Counted from the first letter of the stretch, positions 18,278 to 28,182 are shown. The stretch is DNA of 64,000 nucleotides from Planctomycetota bacterium (GCA_016872645.1 VGZH01000005.1:1-64000), one strand, 5' to 3'. The notes: generated by a model from the sequence alone, not told the origin. A program made the numbers and translations.

Positions 18278-19567
18278 ATGCCTCACTCACGTCGCTCCGT
18301 TCTGCAAGCCGGACTGACTGGCGCGTTGGGGCTTTCGTTGCCCGCACTGCTGCAACATCGAGTATCCGCGGGATCGACGGCTCGTAAGACGGCGGTGATT
18401 TACGTCGAGATGGCTGGTGGGCCGACTCAGCACGAAACTTATGACCCCAAGCCGCTTGCTCCGGCCGAGTATCGCGGGCCGCTGAATGCGATCGATACGG
18501 CGATTCCCGGCGTGCAGTTTTCCGAATTCATGACCGAGCAAGCGAAGATCGTCGACAAACTGGCGGTCATTCGGTCGATGCACCACACGAACGGCAGCCA
18601 CGGGACCAGCAGCCATCTGACGCAGACTGGCTACTACCTGCGAGACAATCAGAATCGCGAAAACGAAATGCCCTGCTTCGGCTCGATCACCACGAAGCTG
18701 CGCGGAGCAAATGAATCGGGCGTTCCGGCCTTCGTGTCAATCCCGGCCAGCATGAGATTCGGCCGAGCGTCCTGGCTCGGCAAAGGCTTTAATCCGTTCG
18801 AGACCGTGAAGTCGGCGGACGACAAAGAGTTCTCGGTCGCGAACCTCACGTTACTCGGCGGGCTGACGAACGAACGACTCAGCGATCGCCGCGCGTTGCT
18901 GACCGGCTTCGGCGAGACTCGACAATTGATCGACCGCGAAGGAGTTGCTGACTCGATCGACCAGTTCACTCGCGAAGCGTTTGATCTTGTCACCGGGGAC
19001 CGTGCGCGGACGGCGTTCGACATTTCGAAAGAGTCTGCCGAAACGCGAACTCGCTACGGCATGAATTCGCTCGGCCAGAACATGCTGCTGGCTCGGCGAC
19101 TGGTTGAGCATGGCATCACGGTCGTCACCGTGCGAGCCAGCACGCTCGGCAGTTGGGACGATCACGGCAACATCGCCGACGCGATGAAGAAGAAAGGCCC
19201 TGGCTTCGATCAGGCGGTCGCCGCGCTCGTCACGGACCTGCATGATCGCGGTCTCGAGAAAGACGTGCTCGTCGTGTGTATGGGCGAATTCGGTCGTACT
19301 CCGCGAGTCAACAAGGGAGCCGGCCGCGATCACTGGGGCCAGGTGATGAGCAGTGTGCTCGCCGGCGGCGGCTTGAAAGTTGGACAAGTCATCGGTTCAT
19401 CCGACTCGACAGGTTCCGTTCCGAAGGACCGACCGTATCGACCGGAGAACGTGCTGGCGATGGTCTATCGCCATCTCGGCATCGAATCGAATCACACGTT
19501 CAACGACAACTCCGGCCGCCCACGCTATGTGCTGGAAGAGCGAGGCTTGATCAAAGAGTTGGTTTGA
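18278..19567 (+). CDS. DUF1501 domain-containing Tat-exported protein
   Basis: Start at MPHSRRSVLQAGLTGALGLSLP; the extra 39 aa of the given ORF is repeat sequence. YVEMAGGPTQHETYDPKP, CMGEFGRTPRVNKGAGRDHWGQVMSSVLAGGGLKVGQVIG. Confidence 0.92.
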   Translation: MPHSRRSVLQAGLTGALGLSLPALLQHRVSAGSTARKTAVIYVEMAGGPTQHETYDPKPLAPAEYRGPLNAIDTAIPGVQFSEFMTEQAKIVDKLAVIRSMHHTNGSHGTSSHLTQTGYYLRDNQNRENEMPCFGSITTKLRGANESGVPAFVSIPASMRFGRASWLGKGFNPFETVKSADDKEFSVANLTLLGGLTNERLSDRRALLTGFGETRQLIDREGVADSIDQFTREAFDLVTGDRARTAFDISKESAETRTRYGMNSLGQNMLLARRLVEHGITVVTVRASTLGSWDDHGNIADAMKKKGPGFDQAVAALVTDLHDRGLEKDVLVVCMGEFGRTPRVNKGAGRDHWGQVMSSVLAGGGLKVGQVIGSSDSTGSVPKDRPYRPENVLAMVYRHLGIESNHTFNDNSGRPRYVLEERGLIKELV

Positions 19568-19587
19568 TCGCTTCCAAAACGGTATAA

Positions 19588-19642
19588 CGGCTCTCGGCAA
19601 TCGGCTGCCTGCTTTCGGCCGAGAGCCGACAGCCGAGAGCCG
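19588..19642. repeat. CGGCTCTCGG/CCGAGAGCCG inverted repeat cluster
   Basis: CGGCTCTCGG at 19588-19597; CCGAGAGCCG at 19619-19628 and again at 19633-19642. Confidence 0.75.
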
Positions 19643-19648
19643 ATTACC

Positions 19649-20692
19649 GTGATGCCATTATTATCATCCGTGACACCGCGATCGGACAACGATTTGCCGA
19701 AGTTCGTGTCGCAACTTCAGGCTGGCCTGCTCCGCTGCGACGCCACTCGAGCGAGTGTGTTGGTCGCGATTTCCGGTGGGGCGGACAGCGTTGCCTTGCT
19801 GCGTGGGCTGCTGCAACTTCGGGAACCCTTGAGTCTGACGCTCCGAGCCGCTCACTTGAACCACCAACTGCGTGGACCTGATGCTGATGCCGATGCTGCT
19901 TGGGTGTCGGCGTTGTGTCAGCGACATGAGATTCCGTGCGACGTCGGAGTTGCTTCGATTCGTGACCTTGCCGAGCAAACTCGGCGCGGACTCGAAGAGA
20001 CCGCTCGTGACGCGCGGTATGAGTTTCTGCGAGCGACCGCGACTCAGCATGGATGCGATGTTGTCGCCGTCGCTCACACGGCGGACGATCAGGCCGAAAC
20101 CGTGCTGCATCACATTCTGCGCGGCACCGGCCTCACCGGTCTGCGCGGTATGGAATGGTCACGGAGCCTTGGCGATTCGACGCGGCTCATTCGGCCGATG
20201 CTGTCGATCTGGCGGACGGAGGTCGAGCGGTTTCTGGCGGATCTCGGCCAGGATTTCCGGCAGGACGCGACGAATCAAGACGTCTCGCTGACTCGCAATC
20301 GGCTGCGACACGACCTGCTGCCTCGGCTGGAACAGGACTTCAATCCGCGTGTGCGAGAACATCTTTGCCAACTGGCGGAGCAAGCAGCGGATTGCGAAGA
20401 GGCGACTCGCATCGCTGCCGACACGTTGCTGGATGCCGCTTTGCTCGATCACTCGGAGTTGGTCATGCGTTTGCGACGCGATGTGCTGACTCAGATTGCA
20501 CGGCCACTGGCTCGCGAATTCTTTGTTCGCTTGTGGCAGCGAGTGGAATGGAGTCGCCAAGCAATGACCTTCACACACTGGGATCGCTTGGTGGACTTTG
20601 CCCAAAGCGATCAACCCGCCGCGATTGACTTGCCCGGACCAATCTCCGTTCGCCGCCGAGCGAACATGCTGGTGCTGCAGCGCGGACTGTAG
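19649..20692 (+). CDS. tilS: tRNA(Ile)-lysidine synthase
   Basis: PP-loop VLVAISGGADSVALLRGLL, HLNHQLRGPDADADAAWV, VAVAHTADDQAETVLHHILRGTGLTGLRGM, DATNQDVSLTRNRLRHDLLP. Confidence 0.93.
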   Translation: MMPLLSSVTPRSDNDLPKFVSQLQAGLLRCDATRASVLVAISGGADSVALLRGLLQLREPLSLTLRAAHLNHQLRGPDADADAAWVSALCQRHEIPCDVGVASIRDLAEQTRRGLEETARDARYEFLRATATQHGCDVVAVAHTADDQAETVLHHILRGTGLTGLRGMEWSRSLGDSTRLIRPMLSIWRTEVERFLADLGQDFRQDATNQDVSLTRNRLRHDLLPRLEQDFNPRVREHLCQLAEQAADCEEATRIAADTLLDAALLDHSELVMRLRRDVLTQIARPLAREFFVRLWQRVEWSRQAMTFTHWDRLVDFAQSDQPAAIDLPGPISVRRRANMLVLQRGL

Positions 20693-20773
20693 CCCGACCC
20701 CTCGTGGGTCGGTCGATCCGTGTCATTCTGAGAATCACCCAGATCACGAAAGCCCGGGCTCCAGGCTTGGGGT

Positions 20774-22093
20774 TTACCAGCGAATTTGCTCGAACAGCCG
20801 CTGGCATTTCTCGGCTCGCGCAGGATTGAGCTGTCCGACGAACGCGATCCGCCCGCGCAGGTGCGCGGCGAAGTCGCCGTGGCCATCTCGGTTTTGCAAG
20901 GCTGGGCCGAGCTTCACGCAATTGTGCAGAATCGCTTTCAGCCGGTCGAACTCGTCGCGCCGGATGTTCGGCTTCGTGTTGACGACGACTCCGGTGACGA
21001 GTTGCCGATGTCCCTGTCGCACGACCTTTCGCTTTCGGTGATTCAAGCGAAAGCGTTCGGAGCGGACGATCTGCTCGGTCAGCGGGATAACGCAGCGGAG
21101 CGCGTAGCGGAAGTCGTCGTCGCCCGACAACGTGAGGTCGTCGGCGTAGCGCGTGTAGTTGCCGCCGAATTTTTTCAGCAGTCCGGAAAGCCGCACGTCC
21201 AGACCGAACGCCGACAAGTTCGCGAGTGCCGGCGAAGTCGGCGCTCCCTGTGGCAAGTGCCGTCGAACATAAAGCGACTTCGTGGCCTCGTCTCCATTTG
21301 GCACCGCCAGCGACCACGGCGCGGCGGAGGTCGTCAGCCGAGCCAGCCAAATTGCGGCCTCGCGGCAGTAGCCCATCGAGCGGAAGATCGCGACGACTCG
21401 GCTGTAGGTCACGTTCGCGTAGAAGTTCTGCAAGTCGAGCTTGATGACCACCGCCTGCCCAACATGCGGCCGCGCGTTCGAGACGATTGACCTCCCACGC
21501 ACGAATCCGTGCGCTGCCTGATGCGTTGGGATCTTTTCGAGAATCTCCGTCAGAATCTTCCGCTGTGCGCACTTGAGCGTTTGCTTTGGAGCCTCAATCA
21601 ATCGCCACTGCGTCGAGACTGGGCGGGTGTTCGGCATGCCGGACTCCACACTCGCTAACCTTTTCTCGACCCACCGGTAAACGTAGTGCGACCGCTGCTC
21701 ATCGGCAGGTCGCCGATCCGAAGTGCTGCGATGGACGAGCCAGGCCAGTTCGCCGACGCGAACTCCGAGCCATTGGGCTAAGTGTTGCGGCGTGTGAAAG
21801 ACCGGCAGGTGATACGACGCCAACAACGAATCGTCGCCGTCCTGGCTCAAGTCGAGAAACTGTCGGTGATCTGACGCATACGCGCTAAATTGGTATGGCG
21901 GAGCTAGTGACTTGATCGGCTTCGGTCTTTGCATCAGCAGAGCGTTACCGCTCAAACGCCGCCGCTTCGTCAGCTTCACCGGCCGACGCTTTAATCGCCT
22001 GGACTGCGTGCCAGTGGGCTGCTGGGAACCTGTACGAGACGTCCCGCCTCTGTCGCCGAGCAACCAACGGAGAAAATCGAGGAGCAGCTTCAT
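20774..22093 (-). CDS. retron-type reverse transcriptase
   Basis: RRLIEAPK-like QWRLIEAPKQTLKCAQRKILTEILEKIPTHQAAHGFVRGRSIVSNARPHVGQAVVIKLDLQNFY (with retron NAxxH = NARPH), LPQGAPTSPALANL, RYADDLTLSG (YADD codons at 21137-21148), RQLVTGVVVN (retron VTGxxVN). About 150-aa N-terminal extension as in myxobacterial Mx162-like RTs. Confidence 0.95.
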   Translation of the reverse strand: MKLLLDFLRWLLGDRGGTSRTGSQQPTGTQSRRLKRRPVKLTKRRRLSGNALLMQRPKPIKSLAPPYQFSAYASDHRQFLDLSQDGDDSLLASYHLPVFHTPQHLAQWLGVRVGELAWLVHRSTSDRRPADEQRSHYVYRWVEKRLASVESGMPNTRPVSTQWRLIEAPKQTLKCAQRKILTEILEKIPTHQAAHGFVRGRSIVSNARPHVGQAVVIKLDLQNFYANVTYSRVVAIFRSMGYCREAAIWLARLTTSAAPWSLAVPNGDEATKSLYVRRHLPQGAPTSPALANLSAFGLDVRLSGLLKKFGGNYTRYADDLTLSGDDDFRYALRCVIPLTEQIVRSERFRLNHRKRKVVRQGHRQLVTGVVVNTKPNIRRDEFDRLKAILHNCVKLGPALQNRDGHGDFAAHLRGRIAFVGQLNPARAEKCQRLFEQIRW

Positions 22094-22129
22094 CTGTGCT
22101 CATGCCAATCGCGTCGTGCGAAATGAAAA

Positions 22130-22307
22130 GTGGTCGGCGGGTTGCTCAACGGGTCCAGTAGCGTAGCCGGTGGCAAGAACATGACTTCTCGGTGCCGGCT
22201 ACGGCAACGAAATCAACGCAAGCGAACTACCGCGGGGTATCCCCGGGGCGTTGTTGAGCCGCGGTCAAAGCAGCTCAGCAACAAGGCTTGGGCAACCCAC
22301 CGACCAC
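22130..22307 (-). ncRNA. retron msr-msd non-coding RNA (predicted)
   Basis: Minus strand immediately upstream of the RT. a1 GTGGTCGGTGGGTTGC (22292-22307) pairs with a2 GCAACCCGCCGACCAC (22130-22145), 16 bp with one G-U. Inside: AAGC just after a1 (candidate branch G at 22287), hairpin 22251-22284, hairpin CGGGG-ATA-CCCCG (22233-22245), msd hairpin CGTAGCCGG/CCGGCTACG (22162-22203). Confidence 0.85.
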
Positions 22308-22392
22308 GGTCAGAAGTTTAGAAGGAAGAGCGGGGAGTTGTTAGTGGCGAGTTGCTATTTTTGCGTGCTCGCCACTCGTCACTCCTGCAAAA

Positions 22393-25167
22393 TCACTCGC
22401 CACTCTTCTTGAAGTCTCCCGCTTCGACGATGACCAGCTTTTTCGGGTCGAGGTATTTGCGGCAGGCTTTGACGACGTCGGCGGGGGTGACTTTCATCAC
22501 GCGGGTTTCGAGGTCGGCTTGATACTTCAACGAGCGGTCTGCTTCGAGCGACTCCTCGATGATCGCGGCGAGTTGCGCGTCTTCGGTGCGGCCGACTCGC
22601 TCCCCTTGCAGGAAGCCTTGTTTGGCGGCGTCGAGTTCCTCCGCGGTTACGCCCTCTTTCAGCATCAGGTCGAGTTCTTCGCGAATGGCCTGTTCGACCT
22701 TCGGCATGTTGGCCGGGTTGCAGATGGCGTAGACGTAGAACAGTGTCCGATCGTCGACCGCCGGGACTTGCAGGCCGCTGCCGACCCCATAGCTGAGACC
22801 ATCTTTCTCACGCACGCGATTGCCAAGTCGCGACGACAGCGACCCGTGGCCAAGGATGAAGTTGCCGAGATTCAGCGCGGCAAAGTCGGGATGATCGTCT
22901 TTCAGCGGGAAGACGAGTCCCGCGAAGTACGTTGCGCTTGCCTTATCGGGAGTCGCGAGCGATTGGACGTCCCCTTTCACCTTGATGTCCGACTTCCGCA
23001 CGATGCGTTCGTACGAGATCTTCGGCTGCCAGCCATCAAAAAGCATTGCGAGTTGCTGCTTCGTCGAGTCTGCGTCGAAGTCGCCGATGACCGTCAGCTC
23101 GCCGTTCTTTGCGCCGAGCATCGTCTCGTACAGCTCGCGAATCATCTCGAGTGAGGTGCCTTGCAGCATCTCAACCTCTTCGGGAGCCGACGGGATGTAT
23201 CGTGGGTCGCTGCCCGCATACGGGTTGAGCTGCTTCGAGACGGCCGTTTGAGCCAGCGCGGTCGGATCCGTCTTTTGCTTTTCGAGCGACGCAAGCTGCG
23301 CGTTCTTCAACGTCTCCAGTTCCTTTTCAGCGAGAGCCGGTTCGCGGAGGACTTGTCGCAGGAGGTCGAGTGCGGCTGGCAGGTTCTTCTTTCTCGTCTT
23401 AAGCGTGAAGGTTGCGACGCCTGGCTGACGCAGTGAAGCAGACGCGCTGAATTCGGTGAATTCCTTATCGAGTGCGTCGGTCAGTTCTTGTCGCGACAAC
23501 TTCTTTGTGCCGCGAGCCATGAGCTTCGGCAGCAGTTCGGCGGCTTTGGCCTTGTTGGTGAGCGATTCTTCGCTGCCGAATCGGAGCGTCAGGCGGAGAG
23601 TGACCGCTTCACCGCGTGTTTTCTTCGGGAGGAAGGCGGCTTTCAAGCCGGTCGGAAGGGTGACTCGTTTGGTGCGGGATTCGATCTTCAACGGATCGAC
23701 GTCGAAGGCTTCGCCGGCGGCGACGTCTTCTCGCCCTTTGTAGTCGCCGATCATTTCCGCCAACGCGGGGGTCGGCGGGACGCTAATTCGTTCGGGAGTC
23801 TTCACCGGCAGGTACATGCCGACCGTGCGATTGTTCTGCCGCAGGTATGCGGACGCGACTTTCTGTACGTCAGCCTTCGTGACTTGCTCCAGGCGGTCGC
23901 GGTAGACGAAGTACATCCGCCAGTCTCCCTGCGAGGCCCATTCGGACAACTGAATCGCCAAGCCCGTGCTGTCAGCGGCTTGCAGTTCGCGCTGCTTGAG
24001 CAGGCTTTGTTTCGCCCTCGCGACGTCGTCATCTGCGACTCCGTCGATTGCGACTTTGTCGATCGCATCCAGCATCGCTTCCAGCACGACTTGAGGATCG
24101 TTCCCCTTAGCGACCTCGGACATCAACAGCAGCACTCCGGGATCGTGTAGCGCGAACGCGCCGCCGGTCACGTTCGCGGCTTTCTTGGTTTCGACCAGAG
24201 CCTTGTAGAGCTTGCCGGAGGGTGCCTGCGTGAGGACTGACTCCAAAACATCGATGGCCGCGAATTCCGGGTGCGGTCCCGACGGAATGTGATACACGCC
24301 GCCAACGACAGCGACGTCACCGACTCGCCGCAGAGTGACGATCCGCTCGCCATCTTGAGCCGGCTCTTCGGTGTAGGTGTTTTCGAGTTGCCGTTCCGGT
24401 TTCGGCATCGGGCCAAAGTATTTGCTGGTGAGCTTGAGCGCCGTCTCCAATTCAAACTTCCCGGCAACGACGAGCATCGCATTATCGGGCTGATAAAACT
24501 TGTGGTAAAAACGCTTCAAGTTGGCGACAGGAACACGCTCAATGTCGGCTCGGTTGCCGATGGTCGATTTTCCGTAGTTGTGCCACTCGAACGCGGCGGA
24601 CAGCATGCGCTGCATCAGCACGGATTGAGCACGGTTCTCGCCGCTTTCGAATTCGTTGCGAACCACGGTCATCTCGGAGGCGAGGTCTTCCGCTTTGATG
24701 AAACTGTTGACCATCCGGTCGGCTTCGAGCTTGATCGCAAATTCGAGATTGTCGTCGCTGGCCGGCAGGGTCTCGAAGTAATTCGTGCGGTCGAGCCAGG
24801 TCGTGCCGTTGTACTCGGCCCCGCGATCCTTCAGAGCTTTGGGGATGTCGGCGAACGTCGGCGTCCCTTTGAAGACCATGTGCTCCAGCAGGTGAGCCAT
24901 CCCCGCTTCGCCGTAGCCCTCGTGCCGTGAGCCAACGAAGATCGTCAAGTTCACTGTGACAGTTGGCTTTGACGCATCGGGAAATAGCAGCACTTTGAGA
25001 CCATTGTCGAGGCGATACTCGGTGATCCCCTCGATCGAGGTGACCTGTTTCAGTTCAGCCGCACTGCCGGAAAGCGTCGCCGCGACCGCGAGCAGCCCCG
25101 AAAGCAGCACGACCTGAATTTGCAATCTGCAATTGGCAATTCTGAATTTCCAATCCTTAATCGTCAT
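22393..25167 (-). CDS. M16 family (insulinase-like) metallopeptidase, two-domain
   Basis: HxxEH motif GMAHLLEHMVFKGT and FESGENRAQSVLMQRMLSAAFEWHNYG. Second, inactive M16 domain follows. Start set at MTIKDW; 25212 is also possible. Confidence 0.9.
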   Translation of the reverse strand: MTIKDWKFRIANCRLQIQVVLLSGLLAVAATLSGSAAELKQVTSIEGITEYRLDNGLKVLLFPDASKPTVTVNLTIFVGSRHEGYGEAGMAHLLEHMVFKGTPTFADIPKALKDRGAEYNGTTWLDRTNYFETLPASDDNLEFAIKLEADRMVNSFIKAEDLASEMTVVRNEFESGENRAQSVLMQRMLSAAFEWHNYGKSTIGNRADIERVPVANLKRFYHKFYQPDNAMLVVAGKFELETALKLTSKYFGPMPKPERQLENTYTEEPAQDGERIVTLRRVGDVAVVGGVYHIPSGPHPEFAAIDVLESVLTQAPSGKLYKALVETKKAANVTGGAFALHDPGVLLLMSEVAKGNDPQVVLEAMLDAIDKVAIDGVADDDVARAKQSLLKQRELQAADSTGLAIQLSEWASQGDWRMYFVYRDRLEQVTKADVQKVASAYLRQNNRTVGMYLPVKTPERISVPPTPALAEMIGDYKGREDVAAGEAFDVDPLKIESRTKRVTLPTGLKAAFLPKKTRGEAVTLRLTLRFGSEESLTNKAKAAELLPKLMARGTKKLSRQELTDALDKEFTEFSASASLRQPGVATFTLKTRKKNLPAALDLLRQVLREPALAEKELETLKNAQLASLEKQKTDPTALAQTAVSKQLNPYAGSDPRYIPSAPEEVEMLQGTSLEMIRELYETMLGAKNGELTVIGDFDADSTKQQLAMLFDGWQPKISYERIVRKSDIKVKGDVQSLATPDKASATYFAGLVFPLKDDHPDFAALNLGNFILGHGSLSSRLGNRVREKDGLSYGVGSGLQVPAVDDRTLFYVYAICNPANMPKVEQAIREELDLMLKEGVTAEELDAAKQGFLQGERVGRTEDAQLAAIIEESLEADRSLKYQADLETRVMKVTPADVVKACRKYLDPKKLVIVEAGDFKKSGE

Positions 25168-25268
25168 GATTCGCGTCCTCCCCTGAAGTGCTTCTCTGAG
25201 TCGGCGGAACAAAGTCTCGCGTGGATAAGGCGAACTCTAGCAATGCGACAATCGGACGAGAACGTTCG

Positions 25269-26006
25269 CTACAACCCGACAGACCGCAGAATATTAATCA
25301 ACTTCTGCTGACGATCGCCCAATCGAGCACTGACGTCGAGCCAGCCGACTCGCGACTTCAATGGCAAAGCCCAGGGAGGCAACGGCCCGGAATCGAGCCG
25401 GACGAGCAAGCCGTGATCGTCTTCGCGGACCTCGTCCGGCTGCCGGATCGCTCGTAGTTCGGATTCCGGAAGCATCGCTTGCATCGCTCGCAAGGCCGGG
25501 TCGACCGACCCTGCGAGGTCCAAAACATCCACGCGAAACGGCCGGGCCAATAACCGAGCCCGCAGTTCGGCAATGGTCTGTTGCTTCTCGGGATGCACGA
25601 AGTCCGGAACAAGCTCAAACAGCGGGTCGAGTACGAACCGCCGATACCAGCAGCCCGAATGGGGCACATGCAACACGGGCGGATCATCGATCACATTGTC
25701 GCCAAAAAAGAGCAGATCCAGGTCGAGTGTGCGTGGCCCCCATTCGATGCTGCGCTCGCGACCCAATTCATCCTCGACGGCCAAAAGGGAGCTCAACAAC
25801 TCGCGCGCGGAGAGCGTTGTCTCCAATTGGGCGGCCGCATTGGTGAACTCCGTGCCGGCGGCCGCTCCCACTGGAGCAGTTTGGTAGAGCGAACTCCAGC
25901 GCTCAACACGCACACCAGGCGACTGCGACAGTAACTGCAAGGCTTGAACAATTGTCTGCGGCACATTTCCCAGATTCCCGCCAAGTCCAATCAAACAGGT
26001 TGTCAT
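25269..26006 (-). CDS. folK: 2-amino-4-hydroxy-6-hydroxymethyldihydropteridine diphosphokinase
   Basis: LIGLGGNLGNVPQTIVQAL, LYQTAPVG, RSIEWGPRTLDLDLLFFGD, VLHVPHSGCWYRRFVLDPL. Confidence 0.92.
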   Translation of the reverse strand: MTTCLIGLGGNLGNVPQTIVQALQLLSQSPGVRVERWSSLYQTAPVGAAAGTEFTNAAAQLETTLSARELLSSLLAVEDELGRERSIEWGPRTLDLDLLFFGDNVIDDPPVLHVPHSGCWYRRFVLDPLFELVPDFVHPEKQQTIAELRARLLARPFRVDVLDLAGSVDPALRAMQAMLPESELRAIRQPDEVREDDHGLLVRLDSGPLPPWALPLKSRVGWLDVSARLGDRQQKLINILRSVGL

Positions 26007-26162
26007 CAACGATCCCATCGTTTGGTAAATCAGTTCGTCGGAGACCCTAGAACTGTGAATGCTGTGGCTGGCAAACTGTCAGCACGAACGCCAGAATGCC
26101 CCCCTTGAAAACATGAGTTTGTCCCACAAGTTTCGTTGGTTCTCGAGAGAGATTCTCCAAGT

Positions 26163-26381
26163 ATGGCCAAAGAAGAGGCGATCGAAGTTGAAGGGGTTGT
26201 GGTGGAGGCTTTGGCCAACACCCAATTTCGCGTCAAGCTGGAGAATGGTCATCTTGTGATGGCTCACGTTGCCGGCAAAATGCGGAAGCACTTTATCCGT
26301 ATCGTGCCAGGGGACAAAGTGAAGGTTGAAGTCTCGCCGTATGACCTGAATCGCGGCCGAATCATCTTCCGCGAACGCTAG
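26163..26381 (+). CDS. infA: translation initiation factor IF-1
   Basis: [72 protein letters not shown]. Confidence 0.97.
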   Translation: MAKEEAIEVEGVVVEALANTQFRVKLENGHLVMAHVAGKMRKHFIRIVPGDKVKVEVSPYDLNRGRIIFRER

Positions 26382-26403
26382 GCCGCCAGCTTGATGACGA
26401 TCC

Positions 26404-26874
26404 ATGCCGAACGAATCGACCACTGAAGTGTTGTTGTTCACGGATGGAGCGTGCAGCGGCAATCCTGGGCCTGGAGGCTGGGCCTGCATTTTGCGGCATC
26501 CGTCCAGCAAGTCTGAGAAAGAACTTTCCGGCGGTGCCGCCAATACCACCAACAACCAAATGGAGTTGATGGGAGTCATCTCTGGTTTGGAGTCGCTGAC
26601 CCGTCCGACAGTGGTCGAAGTCATCACCGACAGCAAGTACGTCGCCGATGGCTGCACAAGCTGGATGCCGAATTGGAAGAAGAACGGCTGGCGACGTCGC
26701 GAAGGGAGCCGCTGGGCAGAAGTCAAGAACCTCGAACTCTGGCAACGACTGGACCTGTTGCTTGCGAAACATCGAGTTCGCTTCAAAGTCGTCAAAGGCC
26801 ACAGCGGGCACATAGAAAACGAACGCTGCGATGAACTCGCAGTCGAAGCTGCCAGACAATTTGGTGCCACGTAA
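26404..26874 (+). CDS. rnhA: ribonuclease HI
   Basis: LFTDGACSGNPGPGGWACIL, TNNQMELMGVISGLE, VITDSKYVADG, VKGHSGHIENERCDELA. Confidence 0.95.
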   Translation: MPNESTTEVLLFTDGACSGNPGPGGWACILRHPSSKSEKELSGGAANTTNNQMELMGVISGLESLTRPTVVEVITDSKYVADGCTSWMPNWKKNGWRRREGSRWAEVKNLELWQRLDLLLAKHRVRFKVVKGHSGHIENERCDELAVEAARQFGAT

Positions 26875-26926
26875 TCGGGCCACTTCGTGACTCGAATTGC
26901 GTTACCGAATTGCCGAGTTGTTCCGA

Positions 26927-27409
26927 CTATTTTTTCGCAGCGCCCCCGGCCGAATACCGTGCTCGCTCTTGAAGGATCGTCTTCATTCGCTGCTTGGAAA
27001 AAATGCGAACGACCTTGCCTTTGTAGGTCAGACGACCTTGGTCGTCGTGGTCGAGGTGCTCTTTGACTTCTGGCTTCGCTTCGCCGGCGTAAAGGGCGGC
27101 GAACGTTTCTGGATCAACGCCACGGCCATCTTCGAGATCTCGTACCGCATTGATTCCCCCCGCCATCACCGAGAAGACATTCAACGATGTGGTTGCCGGG
27201 ACGTAGAAATTCTCTTGCTCAAGTGTCTCAGCTGCACTTTTGATTGCAGCAAATGCCTCTTTCAGCTTTGCGAGCGACTCTGCGGAAGGACCGCCTTCAG
27301 CGGGTGCCTGGGCGCTCAAAGACTTCGGACCGAACGCTCCGGTTGTCCCCAAGACGTATCCAAGGCTCACCAGACCCAACACCGCAACAAATTTCCAAAT
27401 CGAACGCAT
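26927..27409 (-). CDS. hypothetical secreted protein
   Basis: MRSIWKFVAVLGLVSLGYVLGTTGAFG signal/anchor; region resembling the N-terminal part of carboxy-terminal peptidases (LNVFSVMAGGINAVRDLEDGRGVDPETFAALYAG). Family not recognised with confidence. Confidence 0.6.
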   Translation of the reverse strand: MRSIWKFVAVLGLVSLGYVLGTTGAFGPKSLSAQAPAEGGPSAESLAKLKEAFAAIKSAAETLEQENFYVPATTSLNVFSVMAGGINAVRDLEDGRGVDPETFAALYAGEAKPEVKEHLDHDDQGRLTYKGKVVRIFSKQRMKTILQERARYSAGGAAKK

Positions 27410-27552
27410 GAGAAGTCTCCTTCCGCGCAATGAATCTTGTCGCCTCGCAAAATGGTCGCGCCAAACAACGGCGGAATCGTGTGCCAATCGAGCCGGGTTT
27501 TCAACCTGCCCACGAATTTCTGATCGACAGATGGAATCTCTCCCCCACCAGA

Positions 27553-27777
27553 TCACGCCACTTTGCGTGAATCGACATCGGTTTTTTGCGCTAAACGCTG
27601 ATTGTCAGCCGACAACGACAGCGTGTGGCCGACGTCCCGGCGAAGCTGCTTTTTGCGATGCGTTCGACTGAGAAACACACTGAGGTACATCAGCGCGGCC
27701 GAGGAAATCAATGCTGCAAAGCATCCCATCAACGCAATCTGGTCATCCGTGGCATTCTGGAAGAAGTCCATGAGCAA
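27553..27777 (-). CDS. small hypothetical membrane protein
   Basis: 74-aa ORF with one TM segment (IALMGCFAALISSAALMYLSVFL) and a basic tail. Confidence 0.45.
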   Translation of the reverse strand: MLMDFFQNATDDQIALMGCFAALISSAALMYLSVFLSRTHRKKQLRRDVGHTLSLSADNQRLAQKTDVDSRKVA

Positions 27778-28121
27778 TCCGCCTTGTTTTGATTTTGAGA
27801 ACCGTGGCGAGCGAACTTAATCATCGCATTACGGATTGATTTCGGACGTCGTTCGTCGCGCCCTTCAAAATCGCTCGACAAACCGGCTGATGTTGCCGAA
27901 TCCAGTGCCACCACTGGCAATCAACGAAACTCTCCCTCCTCTGACGACTGTGCCGGTCAGGCACAAACGCTCAATGCCCGATCTCCAACGTGTCGGCGAT
28001 CTCTGTTCGCGCAGTTGGCAGCACCGTCGGCCCTCGGCATGGACCCATCATCCCCGCCCCAATTTAGCCGCACGGCACATTCGATTCTTTCGAAGCAGAT
28101 CGCCTGCGGAAGCCGAGAATG

Positions 28122-28152
28122 AAAAAAGCCCGACCGGGTTTTCGGTCGGGCT
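28122..28152 (-). terminator. Rho-independent terminator downstream of ppdK
   Basis: Minus strand AGCCCGACCG-AAAACC-CGGTCGGGCT followed by TTTTTT. Confidence 0.85.
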
Positions 28153-28182
28153 CAATATGATCGCAGCCAAAACGCGCTTGAT

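Noticed and set aside
20786-21490. 234-aa plus-strand ORF opposite the RT, considered as a possible retron effector
   Set aside because: Exact antisense of RT-coding sequence, no independent motifs; a shadow ORF.
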